A stretch of 35,101 nt of DNA from Methylococcales bacterium (lineage in GTDB: Bacteria > Pseudomonadota > Gammaproteobacteria > Methylococcales > Methylomonadaceae): positions 1 through 35,101 of the forward strand of contig JAGLDH010000060.1 of NCBI GenBank assembly GCA_023145835.1, given 5' to 3'. The notes under the pieces were generated by a model. It ran no database searches, was not told the DNA's origin, and saw only the letters and a list, made by a program, of their open reading frames with translations. The position numbers and the translations under genes are program-made. Every line of letters starts with the position of its first letter. The stretch's first letter is position 1. Positions 9,305 through 16,963 of this stretch are shown one piece after another.

Positions 9305-9595
9305 GATTTTGTCTCCGAAGTTGTTGAGCAAGGAGCAACAATCCTCATGGATGCTTGGAAAGGTCTAACGATCTTGAGAATCGAGGATATAAACATATCA
9401 AAACCTGACAGGGGTGATCCTGTGCATGTAGCCATGCCAGGGGTGCATCGAGTTGCATCACTTTTGAAGAGATGGAGTATGGGAACTCATTAAGGTGCGG
9501 TAAGCAAAAAATACCTCGAATACTCTCTTGATGAGTACACATTTTGCTTTAACCGTAGATCTTCACGATCCAGAGGTTGCTATTTTACCGTTTGA
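9305..9595 (+). pseudogene. IS1595-family transposase 3' fragment, broken
   Basis: Reading from 9305, the frame gives DFVSEVVEQGATILMDAWKG and then VAMPGVHRVASLLKRW, GTH, an in-frame TAA, AVSKKYLEYSLDEYTFCFNR and RSSRSRG. These match the end of IS1595-type transposases (VHRVASLLKRWLLGTHQGA ... YLDEFTFRFNRR). The catalytic N-terminal two thirds are absent. One stop has replaced a codon after GTH, and the last residues (MQPISYQKIVGNL) continue in another frame after a frameshift near 9590. The gene is certainly inactive. Confidence 0.75.
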
Positions 9596-9873
9596 TGCAA
9601 AATGACCGTGGTCATGCAGCCGATTTCATATCAGAAAATAGTTGGAAATTTATGAGCATAAGATCTAGTAGCCACTTGCGTTAAGCGCATAGCCCGTTAA
9701 AAAATATTATAACAACCTCTGCTCCCTTATCTAAGATTGTGAAAAACTGTGAAGTAAATCACATTTAACAGCTAACGATAACATACTGTGTAAGTTATTG
9801 ATATGTGTAAAATCATCGCGCCTTTTACTGGGAGAATGTTACTTGCATTATGATAGAAATTTTTATATAGTAA

Positions 9874-9909
9874 CTATGAATTTCAAGTACTTAAGATGAA
9901 ATTTCATAG
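9874..9909. other. Bulged hairpin upstream of the toxin-like gene
   Basis: CTATGAATTTC (9874-9884) pairs with GAAATTTCATAG (9898-9909) with a one-base bulge. The spacer contains the palindrome AAGTACTT. It is directly followed by the terminator at 9911-9949, giving two consecutive structures. Confidence 0.4.
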
Positions 9910-9910
9910 A

Positions 9911-9949
9911 AAAATAAAAGTAATTTCTTCATGTTACTTTTATTTTTTT
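9911..9949 (+). terminator. Intrinsic terminator upstream of the toxin-like gene
   Basis: AATAAAAGTAA (9913-9923) and TTACTTTTATT (9934-9944) form a perfect 11-bp stem with a 10-nt loop, followed by a T-run to 9949. No gene that it would terminate is recognised upstream, only the IS1595 relic. It may insulate the following gene from read-through, or act as an attenuator 34 bp before its start codon. Confidence 0.65.
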
Positions 9950-9982
9950 AACTGACTTTTAAAAACTATTAAAGGTGCAATT

Positions 9983-10901
9983 ATGAATACATACATACAT
10001 ACATACATACATACATAAAAGCAAGCTATTAACTGTATTATTAGTTACTTTCTTCTCCCTGGTTTTTAGCCACTCTGGCTATACCCAACAAGAAACCTTA
10101 AAAACCGATACCAGTTTTTCATCTGCCGATTCCCTTCTAAATACGCAACCCACCCCGATTGAATTTAGTCCTTTAGAAAAGGGATTGCGGGTTCAACTGA
10201 ATGGAATTCATCTGGATGATATTCAAGACATAACAGTAGACCAACAGTCCATTTATGACTATACAATGGATGGTACGACTAATGGCGATGTCATTATTGA
10301 AACAGAGGGTCTCAACACAACGCTGGATTATGATTTAAGCAGCGGAAACTTTCTTACCGATGGAAATACGCCTCTATTGGGCATAACTTTGACCAATGGC
10401 GATATGCTGTTTAAGCCTATCATTGTTTATGGTAATGGTAATGGTAATATTAGGCAGGAAAAAATACATCTACAGATTGCGCTGTGGGTTTGGGAGGGGC
10501 GGAAGTGGATTGTTGCAACCCGGGTTGGAACATTTTTTGCTACAAATAGATTAAAGTCAATTGGATCATGGCCGTGGATCAAAAAATATGGCATTATAAA
10601 TTATAATTATGGTCAGGCATTAACCAAAAGCTTTGGTGGCGTCATTGCAGCACATCATATAGTGCCAAGAGTGTTTTCTATTGCGCTTAATCAGAATGAA
10701 AAGAAGGTGCTTTCTATCATTCTTACACGAGCGGATCACAAGGCGGTATCTGGGTGGTGGTCAAGAGAAATTGCACAAACTAGAGTAGGAGGTGCAGTTA
10801 ACATGAGTCGAGCTCAAATTAGAGAGGCATTTAGAAAAGTTTATAAGGATTATCCAGAAATATTAAAACTGGAAGAGATATTGTTTAGACCACATGGTTA
10901 G
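9983..10901 (+). CDS. Secreted protein with putative HNH-like toxin domain; start out of frame through ATAC repeats
   Basis: The main open frame to the stop at 10901 continues upstream of its first listed start (TTG at 10185) through a clear signal peptide: KSKLLTVLLVTFFSLVFSHS, then GYTQQE. The only good start is ATG 9983, with AAAGG seven bases upstream. Seven ATAC units follow it, and with that number the ATG frame stops after 11 codons (TAA 10016-10018). Loss of one unit, or gain of two, joins ATG to the signal peptide, giving about 304 residues (one unit lost). As drawn the gene is therefore switched off. The mature part has a beta-rich middle with three in-frame GGTAAT units (NGNGN) and a C-terminal region with AHHIVPRVF, LTRADHKAVSGWW and YKDYPEILKLEE. 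This resembles His-rich nuclease domains of polymorphic toxins; the toxin role is inference. It is followed by a terminator and putative immunity genes. Confidence 0.7.
9987..10017. repeat. Tetranucleotide microsatellite (ATAC)7 plus ATA
   Basis: Seven uninterrupted ATAC units start two bases after an ATG with a good ribosome site and run into the signal-peptide codons of the next gene. Tetranucleotide tracts inside a 5' coding end are the classical substrate for slipped-strand phase variation in Haemophilus, Neisseria and Moraxella. With seven units the frames do not match; six or nine units would restore a continuous reading frame. Confidence 0.95.
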
Positions 10902-10923
10902 TATAGAGCAATAGACAAAAATA

Positions 10924-10969
10924 CGAGTTATATTGTTACTTTGAAAAGTATAATATAACTCGCGTTTTT
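10924..10969 (+). terminator. Intrinsic terminator between toxin-like and immunity-like genes
   Basis: CGAGTTATATT (10924-10934) and AATATAACTCG (10952-10962) form a perfect 11-bp stem, followed by CG and five T. It separates the toxin-like gene from the downstream double-CXXC genes, so the latter need their own promoter in the short space before 11029. Separate immunity expression would make sense if the toxin is phase-variable. Confidence 0.75.
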
Positions 10970-11028
10970 ATTAAGTGCACTCACTTTTTTTTGCACTCGA
11001 ATAATTAAAGAACAAAGACACAACAAAT

Positions 11029-11976
11029 ATGAGACAAGAACATTGCATTGCAGGCATAACTGATCTTCATCTTTTTACCAGCCTAAAAAAAGCAGGTGTT
11101 ACTAAATTTATGGATAATAAAAATAAATTTAGGAATAATAAAAATCATACTTTTACTGGAGATGATGCTTTTATCATTTATGAAGATGAGGAGCCTTGGG
11201 AGCAGGTAAAACAAATTCTATCAATCGAAAAAAATGATAAAAATGAAAGACCAGTATATAGCAGTAATGTAGTCTTAAGCATTTTTACACATGATGAACT
11301 TCTTAAAGCTGACTACATTAAACTCTCTACAAATCATTTTACTCAGTATCCCCAACCGGAAGGGGGGGTGGGTGGACGTGATTATTATCCATTGACCATG
11401 GATAATAATGGGTGCAGGCGTTGCTTCAGGGGGGGATCCCAAATTAACCCTTATAGAATAACGCGGGAACCAGGTTGGCGAGGTAATAACCATTTTTTTA
11501 GCTTATGGATCGGTGATGCGCTGTTTATAAAGAAAGAAACCTGGACGCAATATTTTGAACCGTTAGGCATAGAGGCATTTCCCGTCTTAAAGGGGGCAAG
11601 AGGACTCTCCGAGTTACAGTCCGTTGTACAACTAAAAATTGATAAAGTGTCAGATTATCCCCTCGACCTTGAATCCTATGAACATCATAATATGGAATAC
11701 TATGAGTACTCAGATGGTGAAGACTACGGGCACATAAGCATGGGATACTATGAAGTTTGCAAAAAATGTGGCTCTAAGCGATATAGTGGACTACAAACAG
11801 GTCCTTTTCCTAACTTTAAGGGAGATACCGATGCACTCATTTTTAAAACACAAGAATATTTTGGTTGGGGTGGAGCGTCAAGAAAATACATTATCATTAA
11901 ACCAGAGATTTATCGGTTATTGTACGAAAACAACCTGACTAAAAACCTCGAATTTAAAGTGATGGGGGGGGGATAA
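11029..11976 (+). CDS. Double-CXXC protein, putative SitI6-type immunity protein (full-length copy)
   Basis: A 315-residue soluble protein with no signal peptide. It has two Cys pairs: C129-R-R-C132 in NGCRRCFRGG and C244-K-K-C247-G in CKKCGSKRY, probably binding one metal. Then come FPNFKGDTDALIFKTQEYFG and YIIIKPEIYRLLYENNLT. The layout (CXXC, CXXCG, a D/S-rich FxGTD-like segment, a K/S-x-x-x-L-x-x-N closing helix) resembles the double-CXXCG family (TIGR02264-type), which includes SitI6 immunity proteins of Myxococcus. Position after a toxin-like gene and tandem partial copies fit an immunity role; binding to this toxin is inference. The coding sequence has two G7 runs and ends in a G9 run that sets the last residues (MGGG, stop 11974-11976). 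Residues 57 to the end are duplicated downstream. Confidence 0.7.
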   Translation: MRQEHCIAGITDLHLFTSLKKAGVTKFMDNKNKFRNNKNHTFTGDDAFIIYEDEEPWEQVKQILSIEKNDKNERPVYSSNVVLSIFTHDELLKADYIKLSTNHFTQYPQPEGGVGGRDYYPLTMDNNGCRRCFRGGSQINPYRITREPGWRGNNHFFSLWIGDALFIKKETWTQYFEPLGIEAFPVLKGARGLSELQSVVQLKIDKVSDYPLDLESYEHHNMEYYEYSDGEDYGHISMGYYEVCKKCGSKRYSGLQTGPFPNFKGDTDALIFKTQEYFGWGGASRKYIIIKPEIYRLLYENNLTKNLEFKVMGGG

Positions 11977-12900
11977 GGCTGTAGCTAATTCTGTATACTC
12001 TATGTTTGCTTAGATTTCTGGGAATGACACTAATCCGTTCGTTGATGAATCTTGGGAGCAGGTAAAACAAATTCTATCAATCGAAAAAAATGATAAAAAT
12101 AAAAGACCAGTATATAGCAGTAATATAGTCTCAAGCATTTTTTCACATGATGAACTTCTTAAAGCCGACTACATTAAACTCTCTACAAATCATTTTACTC
12201 AGTATCCCCAACCGGAAGGGGGGGTGGGTGGACGTGATTATTATCCATTGACCATGGATAATAATGGGTGCAGGCGTTGCTTAAGGGGGGGATCCCAAAT
12301 TAACCCTTATAGAATAACGCGGGAACCAGGTTGGCGAGGTAATAACCATTTTTTTAGCTTATGGATCAGTGATGCGCTGTTTATAAAGAAAGAAACCTGG
12401 AAGCAATATTTTGAGCCGTTAGGGATAGAGGCATTTCCTGTTTTAAAAGGGGCAAGAGGTCTTTCCGAGTTGCAGTCCGTTGTACAACTAAAAATTGATA
12501 AAGTTTCAGATCATCCCCTCGACCTTGAGTCCTATGAGCACCATGACATGGAATATTATGAGTACTCAGGCATGGAAGACTATGGGCACCTAAGCATGGG
12601 ATACTATGAAGTCTGTAAAAAATGTAGCTCTAAGCGATATGGTTGGCTAAGGATAGGGCCATTTCCTAACTTTAAGGGGGATACCGATGCACTCATTTTC
12701 AAGACACAAGAATATTTTGGTTTTGGTGGAGCATCAGAAAAATACATTATCATTAAACCAGAGATTTATCGACTATTGTACGAAAACAACCTGACTAAAA
12801 ACCTCGAATTTAAAGTGATGGGGGGGGGGATAAGGCTGTAGCTAATTCTGTATACTCTATGTTTGCTTAGATTTCTGGGAATGACACTAATCCGTTCGTT
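11195..12900. repeat. Tandem duplication, two units of about 850 bp
   Basis: Unit A (about 11195-12043) and unit B (about 12051-12900) are nearly identical, at an offset of 856-857 bases. Both start at CTTGGGAGCAGGTAAAACAA inside the immunity-like gene and end at the same 3' flank, AATGACACTAATCCGTTCGTT. One-base growth of a G run (G9 in unit A, G10 in unit B) explains the change in offset. A third, shorter match to the gene's 5' end starts at 12954. Confidence 0.9.
12224..12841 (+). pseudogene. Second copy of the double-CXXC gene, lacking its 5' end
   Basis: This is the coding part of tandem unit B. The homologous frame is open from a stop at about 12011 and matches the first copy from residue 57, but has no ATG. 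The first possible start is GTG 12224, giving 205 residues (first residue equivalent to Val114 of copy one). Both Cys pairs are kept (CRRC near residue 16; the second is CKKCS, not CKKCG). Most differences from copy one are single substitutions that keep the frame open, which hints at past selection. The closing poly-G run is one base longer, so the protein ends MGGGIRL instead of MGGG. It could be a silent donor for recombination or a shortened immunity variant. Expression is doubtful because no ribosome site is seen. Confidence 0.6.
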
Positions 12901-12953
12901 ATAAATTCAGTATCCGTGATCGTGTCGAAGGATAAACTCTGGAGACAACAAAT

Positions 12954-13181
12954 ATGAGACAAGAACATTTCATTGGAGGCATAACTGATCTTCATCTTTT
13001 TACCAGCCTAAAAAAAGCAGGTGTTATTAAATTTATGGATAATAAAAATAAATTTAGGGACAATAAAAATCATACTTTTAGTGGAAATGATGCTTTTATC
13101 ATTTATGATGATGAGGAGCCTTGGGAGCAGGTAAAACAAATGGCTTTTTTGAAAAAAGAGTGGGTAATTTATAATTCTTGA
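12954..13181 (+). pseudogene. Third partial copy: 5' end only of the double-CXXC gene
   Basis: This frame has 75 codons. Residues 1-62 match copy one closely (MRQEHFIGGITDLHLFTSLK ... EEPWEQVKQ). The homology stops at the same GGTAAAACAAA position where unit B begins, and 13 unrelated residues follow to the stop. It has an ATG and a preceding CAACAAAT shared with copy one, but none of the Cys motifs. Together, copies two and three look like one ancestral second gene broken at a common point, with its 5' part now on the other side. Confidence 0.65.
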
Positions 13182-13209
13182 TTTTATAAGCTACCGAGTT
13201 CCTTTCATT

Positions 13210-13371
13210 ATGATGACAGAAATATTTCAACAGGCACTGCACGTTGATTCTTCTTGGCTAATTGCATCAATTGATTTTAATATTGACAAAAAAAGGCTTG
13301 ATATCCACATATTGACTTCAAGCGGGGGAGTATTTTTAGTGACCCTTATTTTTCTGGATTATAAGCTATAA
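13210..13371 (+). pseudogene. ISL3-family transposase N-terminal relic
   Basis: A 53-codon frame begins MMTEIFQQALHVDSSWLIAS and continues with IDFNIDKKRLDIHILTSSGG. This resembles the first 40 residues of ISL3-type transposases, where an amphipathic helix ends in PW and is followed by a V-x-F-D...LDI strand. The zinc ribbon and DDE core are missing, and the frame ends at 13371. It marks another insertion at the downstream edge of the toxin/immunity island. Confidence 0.5.
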
Positions 13372-13526
13372 TCCTTCCAAAATTATTAGACTATTATATG
13401 GAGCCCTAAAATTTATCATGAAGATGCACGATGGTGCGTACGAGACGAGGAGCCTTAAAATATCTATATACAGTTATAAATTGAGTACATGGGCTTGCTT
13501 TTGAGTAAGATAAACAATCTAAGGCG
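13372..13526. other. Short intergenic stretch with a direct repeat
   Basis: It contains two imperfect copies of GGAGCC(C/T)TAAAAT about 50 bp apart (near 13400 and 13450). They may be leftovers of the ISL3 insertion. Nothing else is recognised. Confidence 0.3.
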
Positions 13527-14393
13527 TTACTTTTTTTCTTTGTCATTTCTAGCATCTAGCCTAGCTATATCGTCTGCAATAAATAAAGCAGGGTCAACAG
13601 GTGTTTTATTTAAGTAAACTATCCAATGTAAATGAGGGCCAGTCACTCGCCCTGTTTCTCCAACTGTACCTAAGATATCCCCTTGTTTTACTTGTTGTCC
13701 TGGTTTGACCGAAATGGTATTCATATGAAGATAAGCGCTTAATAACCCTTGGCCATGATCTAAAAAAACAGTATTCCCATTAAAATAATAATTTCCTGTG
13801 TTAATTACTTTTCCAGATGCAGGGGAAATAATAGGTGTGCCAGTCGGTGCTGCAATATCTAAGCCGTTATGAGGACGTTTAGGAATATCATTAAAAAATC
13901 GTTTTAAGCCAAATAAACTACTTAACCTGCCATCAACAGGGGCTATAAAATTAGCATCAATGGACTGTTCTGTCCAAACTTTTTTAGCTTTGGTCATAAG
14001 CTTTTTATCATTATTTATTTTTTTCAAATCTTCTTCAGTAAAACCGGTTACCATGCGTTTCTTTTTAATGGTGAGGCGTTGGGCTGGGTACTCTTTATCT
14101 ACAACACTAAAAAGTTTTTGATGAACGTTATTCCCTAATTGAATAGTGATCTTATGGGCTCCAATTTTTGTGGAGAGAGGAATGCCAACTAATGCAACCC
14201 ACTGTTTATCAGATGCAGTTACTAATACTCTATTTTTATTGAAAAATACTTTGGGGGCTGTTTGTGATATTTGAGCTACAGGCATGATTAAAATGCCTCC
14301 TGGAGCCACTAATTCGTTGGGAAGTATTTTTGCTAAACTTAAAGGTGAAAAAAAGAAAGAACTAAGTAAGAGAATAAATGCATTTTTAATCAT
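13527..14393 (-). CDS. Secreted M23 (LytM-type) peptidoglycan endopeptidase
   Basis: A 288-residue periplasmic protein with signal peptide MIKNAFILLLSSFFFSPLSL and A21 (likely cleavage after Ala21). The N-terminal domain is beta-rich, and the C-terminal M23 domain is at about 150-275. Metal ligands are H175 and D179 in RPHNGLD and H256 in GPHLHW; H223 (AYLHM) is the likely catalytic partner. All four are present, so it should be an active zinc endopeptidase that cuts peptide cross-links, not a degenerate EnvC/NlpD-type activator. Its ATG overlaps the end of xseA by 8 bases, so it is translationally coupled to xseA. This xseA-M23 order is seen in other gammaproteobacteria as far as I recall. 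Confidence 0.9.
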   Translation of the reverse strand: MIKNAFILLLSSFFFSPLSLAKILPNELVAPGGILIMPVAQISQTAPKVFFNKNRVLVTASDKQWVALVGIPLSTKIGAHKITIQLGNNVHQKLFSVVDKEYPAQRLTIKKKRMVTGFTEEDLKKINNDKKLMTKAKKVWTEQSIDANFIAPVDGRLSSLFGLKRFFNDIPKRPHNGLDIAAPTGTPIISPASGKVINTGNYYFNGNTVFLDHGQGLLSAYLHMNTISVKPGQQVKQGDILGTVGETGRVTGPHLHWIVYLNKTPVDPALFIADDIARLDARNDKEKK

Positions 14394-15741
14394 GTTTAAT
14401 GTCCATAATCTGACTAATCAATTCACCGTGAGCAAAACGGGTTTTGATTTTGTCATTAATTGATAATTTTTGGGTAGAGCTGATGACTGTTGATGACTCA
14501 GGCTCGGTAACAATAGAATAACCCCTTTCAAGCGTAGCTAGAGGACTTACTGCATGTAAAGTTTGAACAAGAGAAAGATGTTGTCTTTGTAAATTTTTTA
14601 ACTGGCGTTTAATCGTGTTGTTTAACCTGATATATAAATAATGTTGTTGTTCTTTATAACGAGCTATTTTAGAGCTAGGGTTGTGTTGATGAAAAATGGT
14701 AAGTTTATTTTTCAACAAGTGCTTATTGTGTTGAATTTTATTATTTATAGCATGAGCAAGACGGCTCTCAAGATGATCAAGTGTTTGTGCGTGATGCTTC
14801 AGTTTTTGTCCTGGGTGTTGCTGTTGTAATCTTTTGTTAATCCAGTTTGTTGATTGTTGATAGTTTAAAATATGAAGTTGAATGGTTTTTATTAATTGGT
14901 TTTCAAGTGATTGGAACGTAGAAAGCCATGTTGACTGATTAGGCACTGTACTTTCTGCTGCAACGGAAGGCGTTGGTGCACGGAGATCGGCAACAAAATC
15001 TGCAATGGTAAAATCAACATCATGACCAATGCCAGAAATGACAGGGATTTTACTTTTTACGATAGCTCTCGCAACGGACTCTTCATTAAAAGACCACAGA
15101 TCTTCTATCGATCCTCCCCCCCGAGTTAAAATAATTACATCCACCTGTTTTTGCTTATTGGCTGTTTCTAAGGCGCTAACTATTTCTGATTTAGCTAAAT
15201 TACCTTGTACAGCTGTAGGGTAGATGATGACTGGAATCGCAGGGAATCTTCTTTTTAGAACGCTCAAAACATCATGAATTGCAGCACCAGAAGGAGAGGT
15301 GATAACCCCTATTTGTGAAGGTATTTCAGGTAAATTTTTTTTTAAGCTAAGATCAAACAAGCCTTCATTTTGTAATTTTTTTTTCAATTGCTCAAACGCT
15401 ATTTGTAAGGCTCCTTCACCCGCCTCTTGCATTTTATCAACAATTAATTGGTAATCTCCACGAGCTTCGTACAAACTTACTTGAGCGGTAAGTATGATTT
15501 GTTTACCATTTTCAGGTTTGAACTTTAAACGGCGTAATTGTGATTTAAACATGGCACAGCGAATTTGTGCTTTTTTATCTTTGAGAGAAAAATAAATATG
15601 ACCTGATGAAGGGTTACTTAAATTAGAAATCTCGCCTTCAACTTGTACATAAGAAAAATGATCTGATAACAAATTCTTTGTTTCTCTATTCAGTTGGGAA
15701 ACACTGTAAATTTTGTTTTCTAAGATAGAAGTATTAAACAT
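14386..15741 (-). CDS. xseA: Exodeoxyribonuclease VII large subunit
   Basis: Large subunit of ExoVII, which degrades single-stranded DNA from both ends together with XseB (not in the window). The 451 residues are the normal length. The N-terminal OB-fold (about 1-105) includes YVQVEGEISNLSNPSSGHIY and FSLKDKKAQIRCAMFKSQ. The catalytic core follows with ITSPSGAAIHDVLSVLKRRF, ILTRGGGSIEDLWSFN, IPVISGIGHDVDFTIADFVA and DLRAPTPSVAAE, all diagnostic. The C-terminal coiled coil (about 270-400) is rich in Gln, His and Lys. The closing LERGYSIV segment is also typical. It is the first gene of a two-gene leftward unit with the M23 peptidase. The ATG at 15739-15741 has no strong ribosome site. Confidence 0.95.
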   Translation of the reverse strand: MFNTSILENKIYSVSQLNRETKNLLSDHFSYVQVEGEISNLSNPSSGHIYFSLKDKKAQIRCAMFKSQLRRLKFKPENGKQIILTAQVSLYEARGDYQLIVDKMQEAGEGALQIAFEQLKKKLQNEGLFDLSLKKNLPEIPSQIGVITSPSGAAIHDVLSVLKRRFPAIPVIIYPTAVQGNLAKSEIVSALETANKQKQVDVIILTRGGGSIEDLWSFNEESVARAIVKSKIPVISGIGHDVDFTIADFVADLRAPTPSVAAESTVPNQSTWLSTFQSLENQLIKTIQLHILNYQQSTNWINKRLQQQHPGQKLKHHAQTLDHLESRLAHAINNKIQHNKHLLKNKLTIFHQHNPSSKIARYKEQQHYLYIRLNNTIKRQLKNLQRQHLSLVQTLHAVSPLATLERGYSIVTEPESSTVISSTQKLSINDKIKTRFAHGELISQIMDIKHD

Positions 15742-15803
15742 GAGAATGATTTGATGTATATGTACAGAATAAGCTGATTGGTAATATTATTTTATATCTG
15801 ATC

Positions 15804-15915
15804 TTATCCTAAATTATTTATTATTTCACGTTCAATCATTTGCATGTAGCGAATAAACGCTTTTTCAGATGCCTGGTTTGTGTTCAAAAATTGACAGCCA
15901 ACCCCAACCCGTTGG
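15804..15915 (-). pseudogene. C-terminal relic of a second PilZ/YcgR-type gene
   Basis: The minus frame ending at 15804 reads QRVGVGCQFLNTNQASEKAF and IRYMQMIEREIINNLG. It closely parallels the C-terminus of the intact PilZ gene at 16223 (KVGVRIGCCFTEVASMLQ, IIRYMQEVEREIKHKEL). A stop lies just upstream in the same frame, and upstream fragments such as NIDGIFIFF sit in other frames. It is the tail of a decayed tandem paralogue, between xseA and the intact gene. Confidence 0.55.
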
Positions 15916-16222
15916 CTTTATAAAGATTGACCTGAAAAAAATAAAAATGCCATCAATATTACTTTTGAAATTGACAATAATTAAACAGAGTAATCCTCTA
16001 ATAATATATTCCTTGGAGCAACTATTAATAATGAATCATTTTTTAGCGATGTGTGTGTTTAAATGAACTAGAGTTTCTTAGGTAATTTAATGCAATATTG
16101 AGAAAGATCTTCCATGGTCTCGGTAAAGAGGAAAAATATTAATTAATAGGCATTTATGCTGCTTATTAAAGGGAGTCTATTTAGGGTTGCTAATTTAGGG
16201 AAGATGTTTTTGTTGCTTTACC

Positions 16223-16963
16223 TTATAGTTCTTTATGTTTTATTTCTCTTTCAACCTCTTGCATATAACGGATAATTGATGATTGCAGCATAGATGCAAC
16301 TTCAGTAAAGCAACAGCCAATACGAACACCAACTTTTGGATTGTTAGGGTTTAAAAAGGTATTGTGTATAGTTTCAAATGAAATAGGATGTTCCTCTTCA
16401 TTTTCTAGAATGAGTTTACATTGTTCAAACTTTAAAGAAGGATTGAATAATTCATTAAATTCCATTGATTCATTGATAAAAGAAAACCCTGTGGCACTGA
16501 TGTCATATAACTGCAGCTTAAGCATTGTTTCTTCTTTTGTCTTTTCGTTATACAAAGAGACGACACAAAAACTATTTTTAGATAAGGGAGATTTAACTCT
16601 GTAAAATTGGCGTCTTTGAATCCAATATATTGAATTAGGAATAGCGATAGTGAAAGAAGGCTGACTAGGTGAGCCAGCTTTTTTAACTTTTCTACCTTCG
16701 AACAAAACCTTGATGCCTTGATATTTAGTCGAAAATTTAATAATAGGACTCGATAACAATCTTTTGTTTAGGTATTCCTTTGGACCACAATCAATTGTTA
16801 TTGTTTGCTGTTTTTGATCAACCTCTATAAAAGCAGTTAAAAAAGTGTCTTTTTTATTAGCACCAAAATTTGCCGAAATTAAGCACTTTTCTGTTAATAG
16901 CAATTTCAGATAAGAAAGAATCTGTTTTTGGTTTTGATTTTTGTATTCAGAAATGTTCTGCAT
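16223..16963 (-). CDS. YcgR-like PilZ c-di-GMP receptor
   Basis: A 246-residue cytoplasmic protein with an N-terminal YcgR-type beta domain (about 20-112, ending AIPNSIYWIQ) and a C-terminal PilZ domain (about 115-240). Both c-di-GMP-binding motifs are intact: R118-QFY-R122 in QRRQFYRV and DISATG at 154-159. In YcgR proteins c-di-GMP binding makes the protein act on the flagellar motor as a brake; without flagellar genes nearby the partner here is unknown. It sits alone, with the relic of a related gene directly downstream. The start ATG 16961-16963 gives the expected domain layout. Confidence 0.85.
   Translation of the reverse strand: MQNISEYKNQNQKQILSYLKLLLTEKCLISANFGANKKDTFLTAFIEVDQKQQTITIDCGPKEYLNKRLLSSPIIKFSTKYQGIKVLFEGRKVKKAGSPSQPSFTIAIPNSIYWIQRRQFYRVKSPLSKNSFCVVSLYNEKTKEETMLKLQLYDISATGFSFINESMEFNELFNPSLKFEQCKLILENEEEHPISFETIHNTFLNPNNPKVGVRIGCCFTEVASMLQSSIIRYMQEVEREIKHKEL

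Larger units (their letters stand above)
9184..9695 (+). mobile_element. Degenerate IS1595-family element with recognisable ends
   Basis: The right end (9671-9695, GCCACTTGCGTTAAGCGCAT followed by AGCCC) and the left end (about 9184-9206, CGCTATTTGCTAAACGCC) are imperfect inverted repeats, matching at about 15 of 25 positions around the core GCTAT..GCT.AACGC. Between them lies only the 3' third of a transposase. The span of about 510 bp is roughly half of a normal element, so it carries an internal deletion. No clear target duplication remains. Confidence 0.6.

Noticed and set aside
9345-9542. 65-codon minus-strand frame
   Set aside because: It is the shadow of the IS1595 transposase relic on the plus strand.
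9987-10017. The ATAC repeats as part of a CRISPR or transposon end
   Set aside because: Pure four-base units without spacers or inverted partners; a simple microsatellite.
10185-10901. The TTG at 10185 as the true start of the toxin-like gene
   Set aside because: The same frame continues upstream through a full signal peptide to the ATAC repeats, and TTG 10185 has poor ribosome-site spacing; the gene clearly begins further upstream.
11195-12900. The tandem repeat as a composite mobile element
   Set aside because: No transposase lies inside the unit and no terminal inverted repeats were found; it duplicates only gene sequence and flank.
15869-16066. 65-codon plus-strand frame between xseA and the PilZ gene
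   Set aside because: Composition is typical of AT-rich chance translation and it overlaps the minus-strand PilZ relic.
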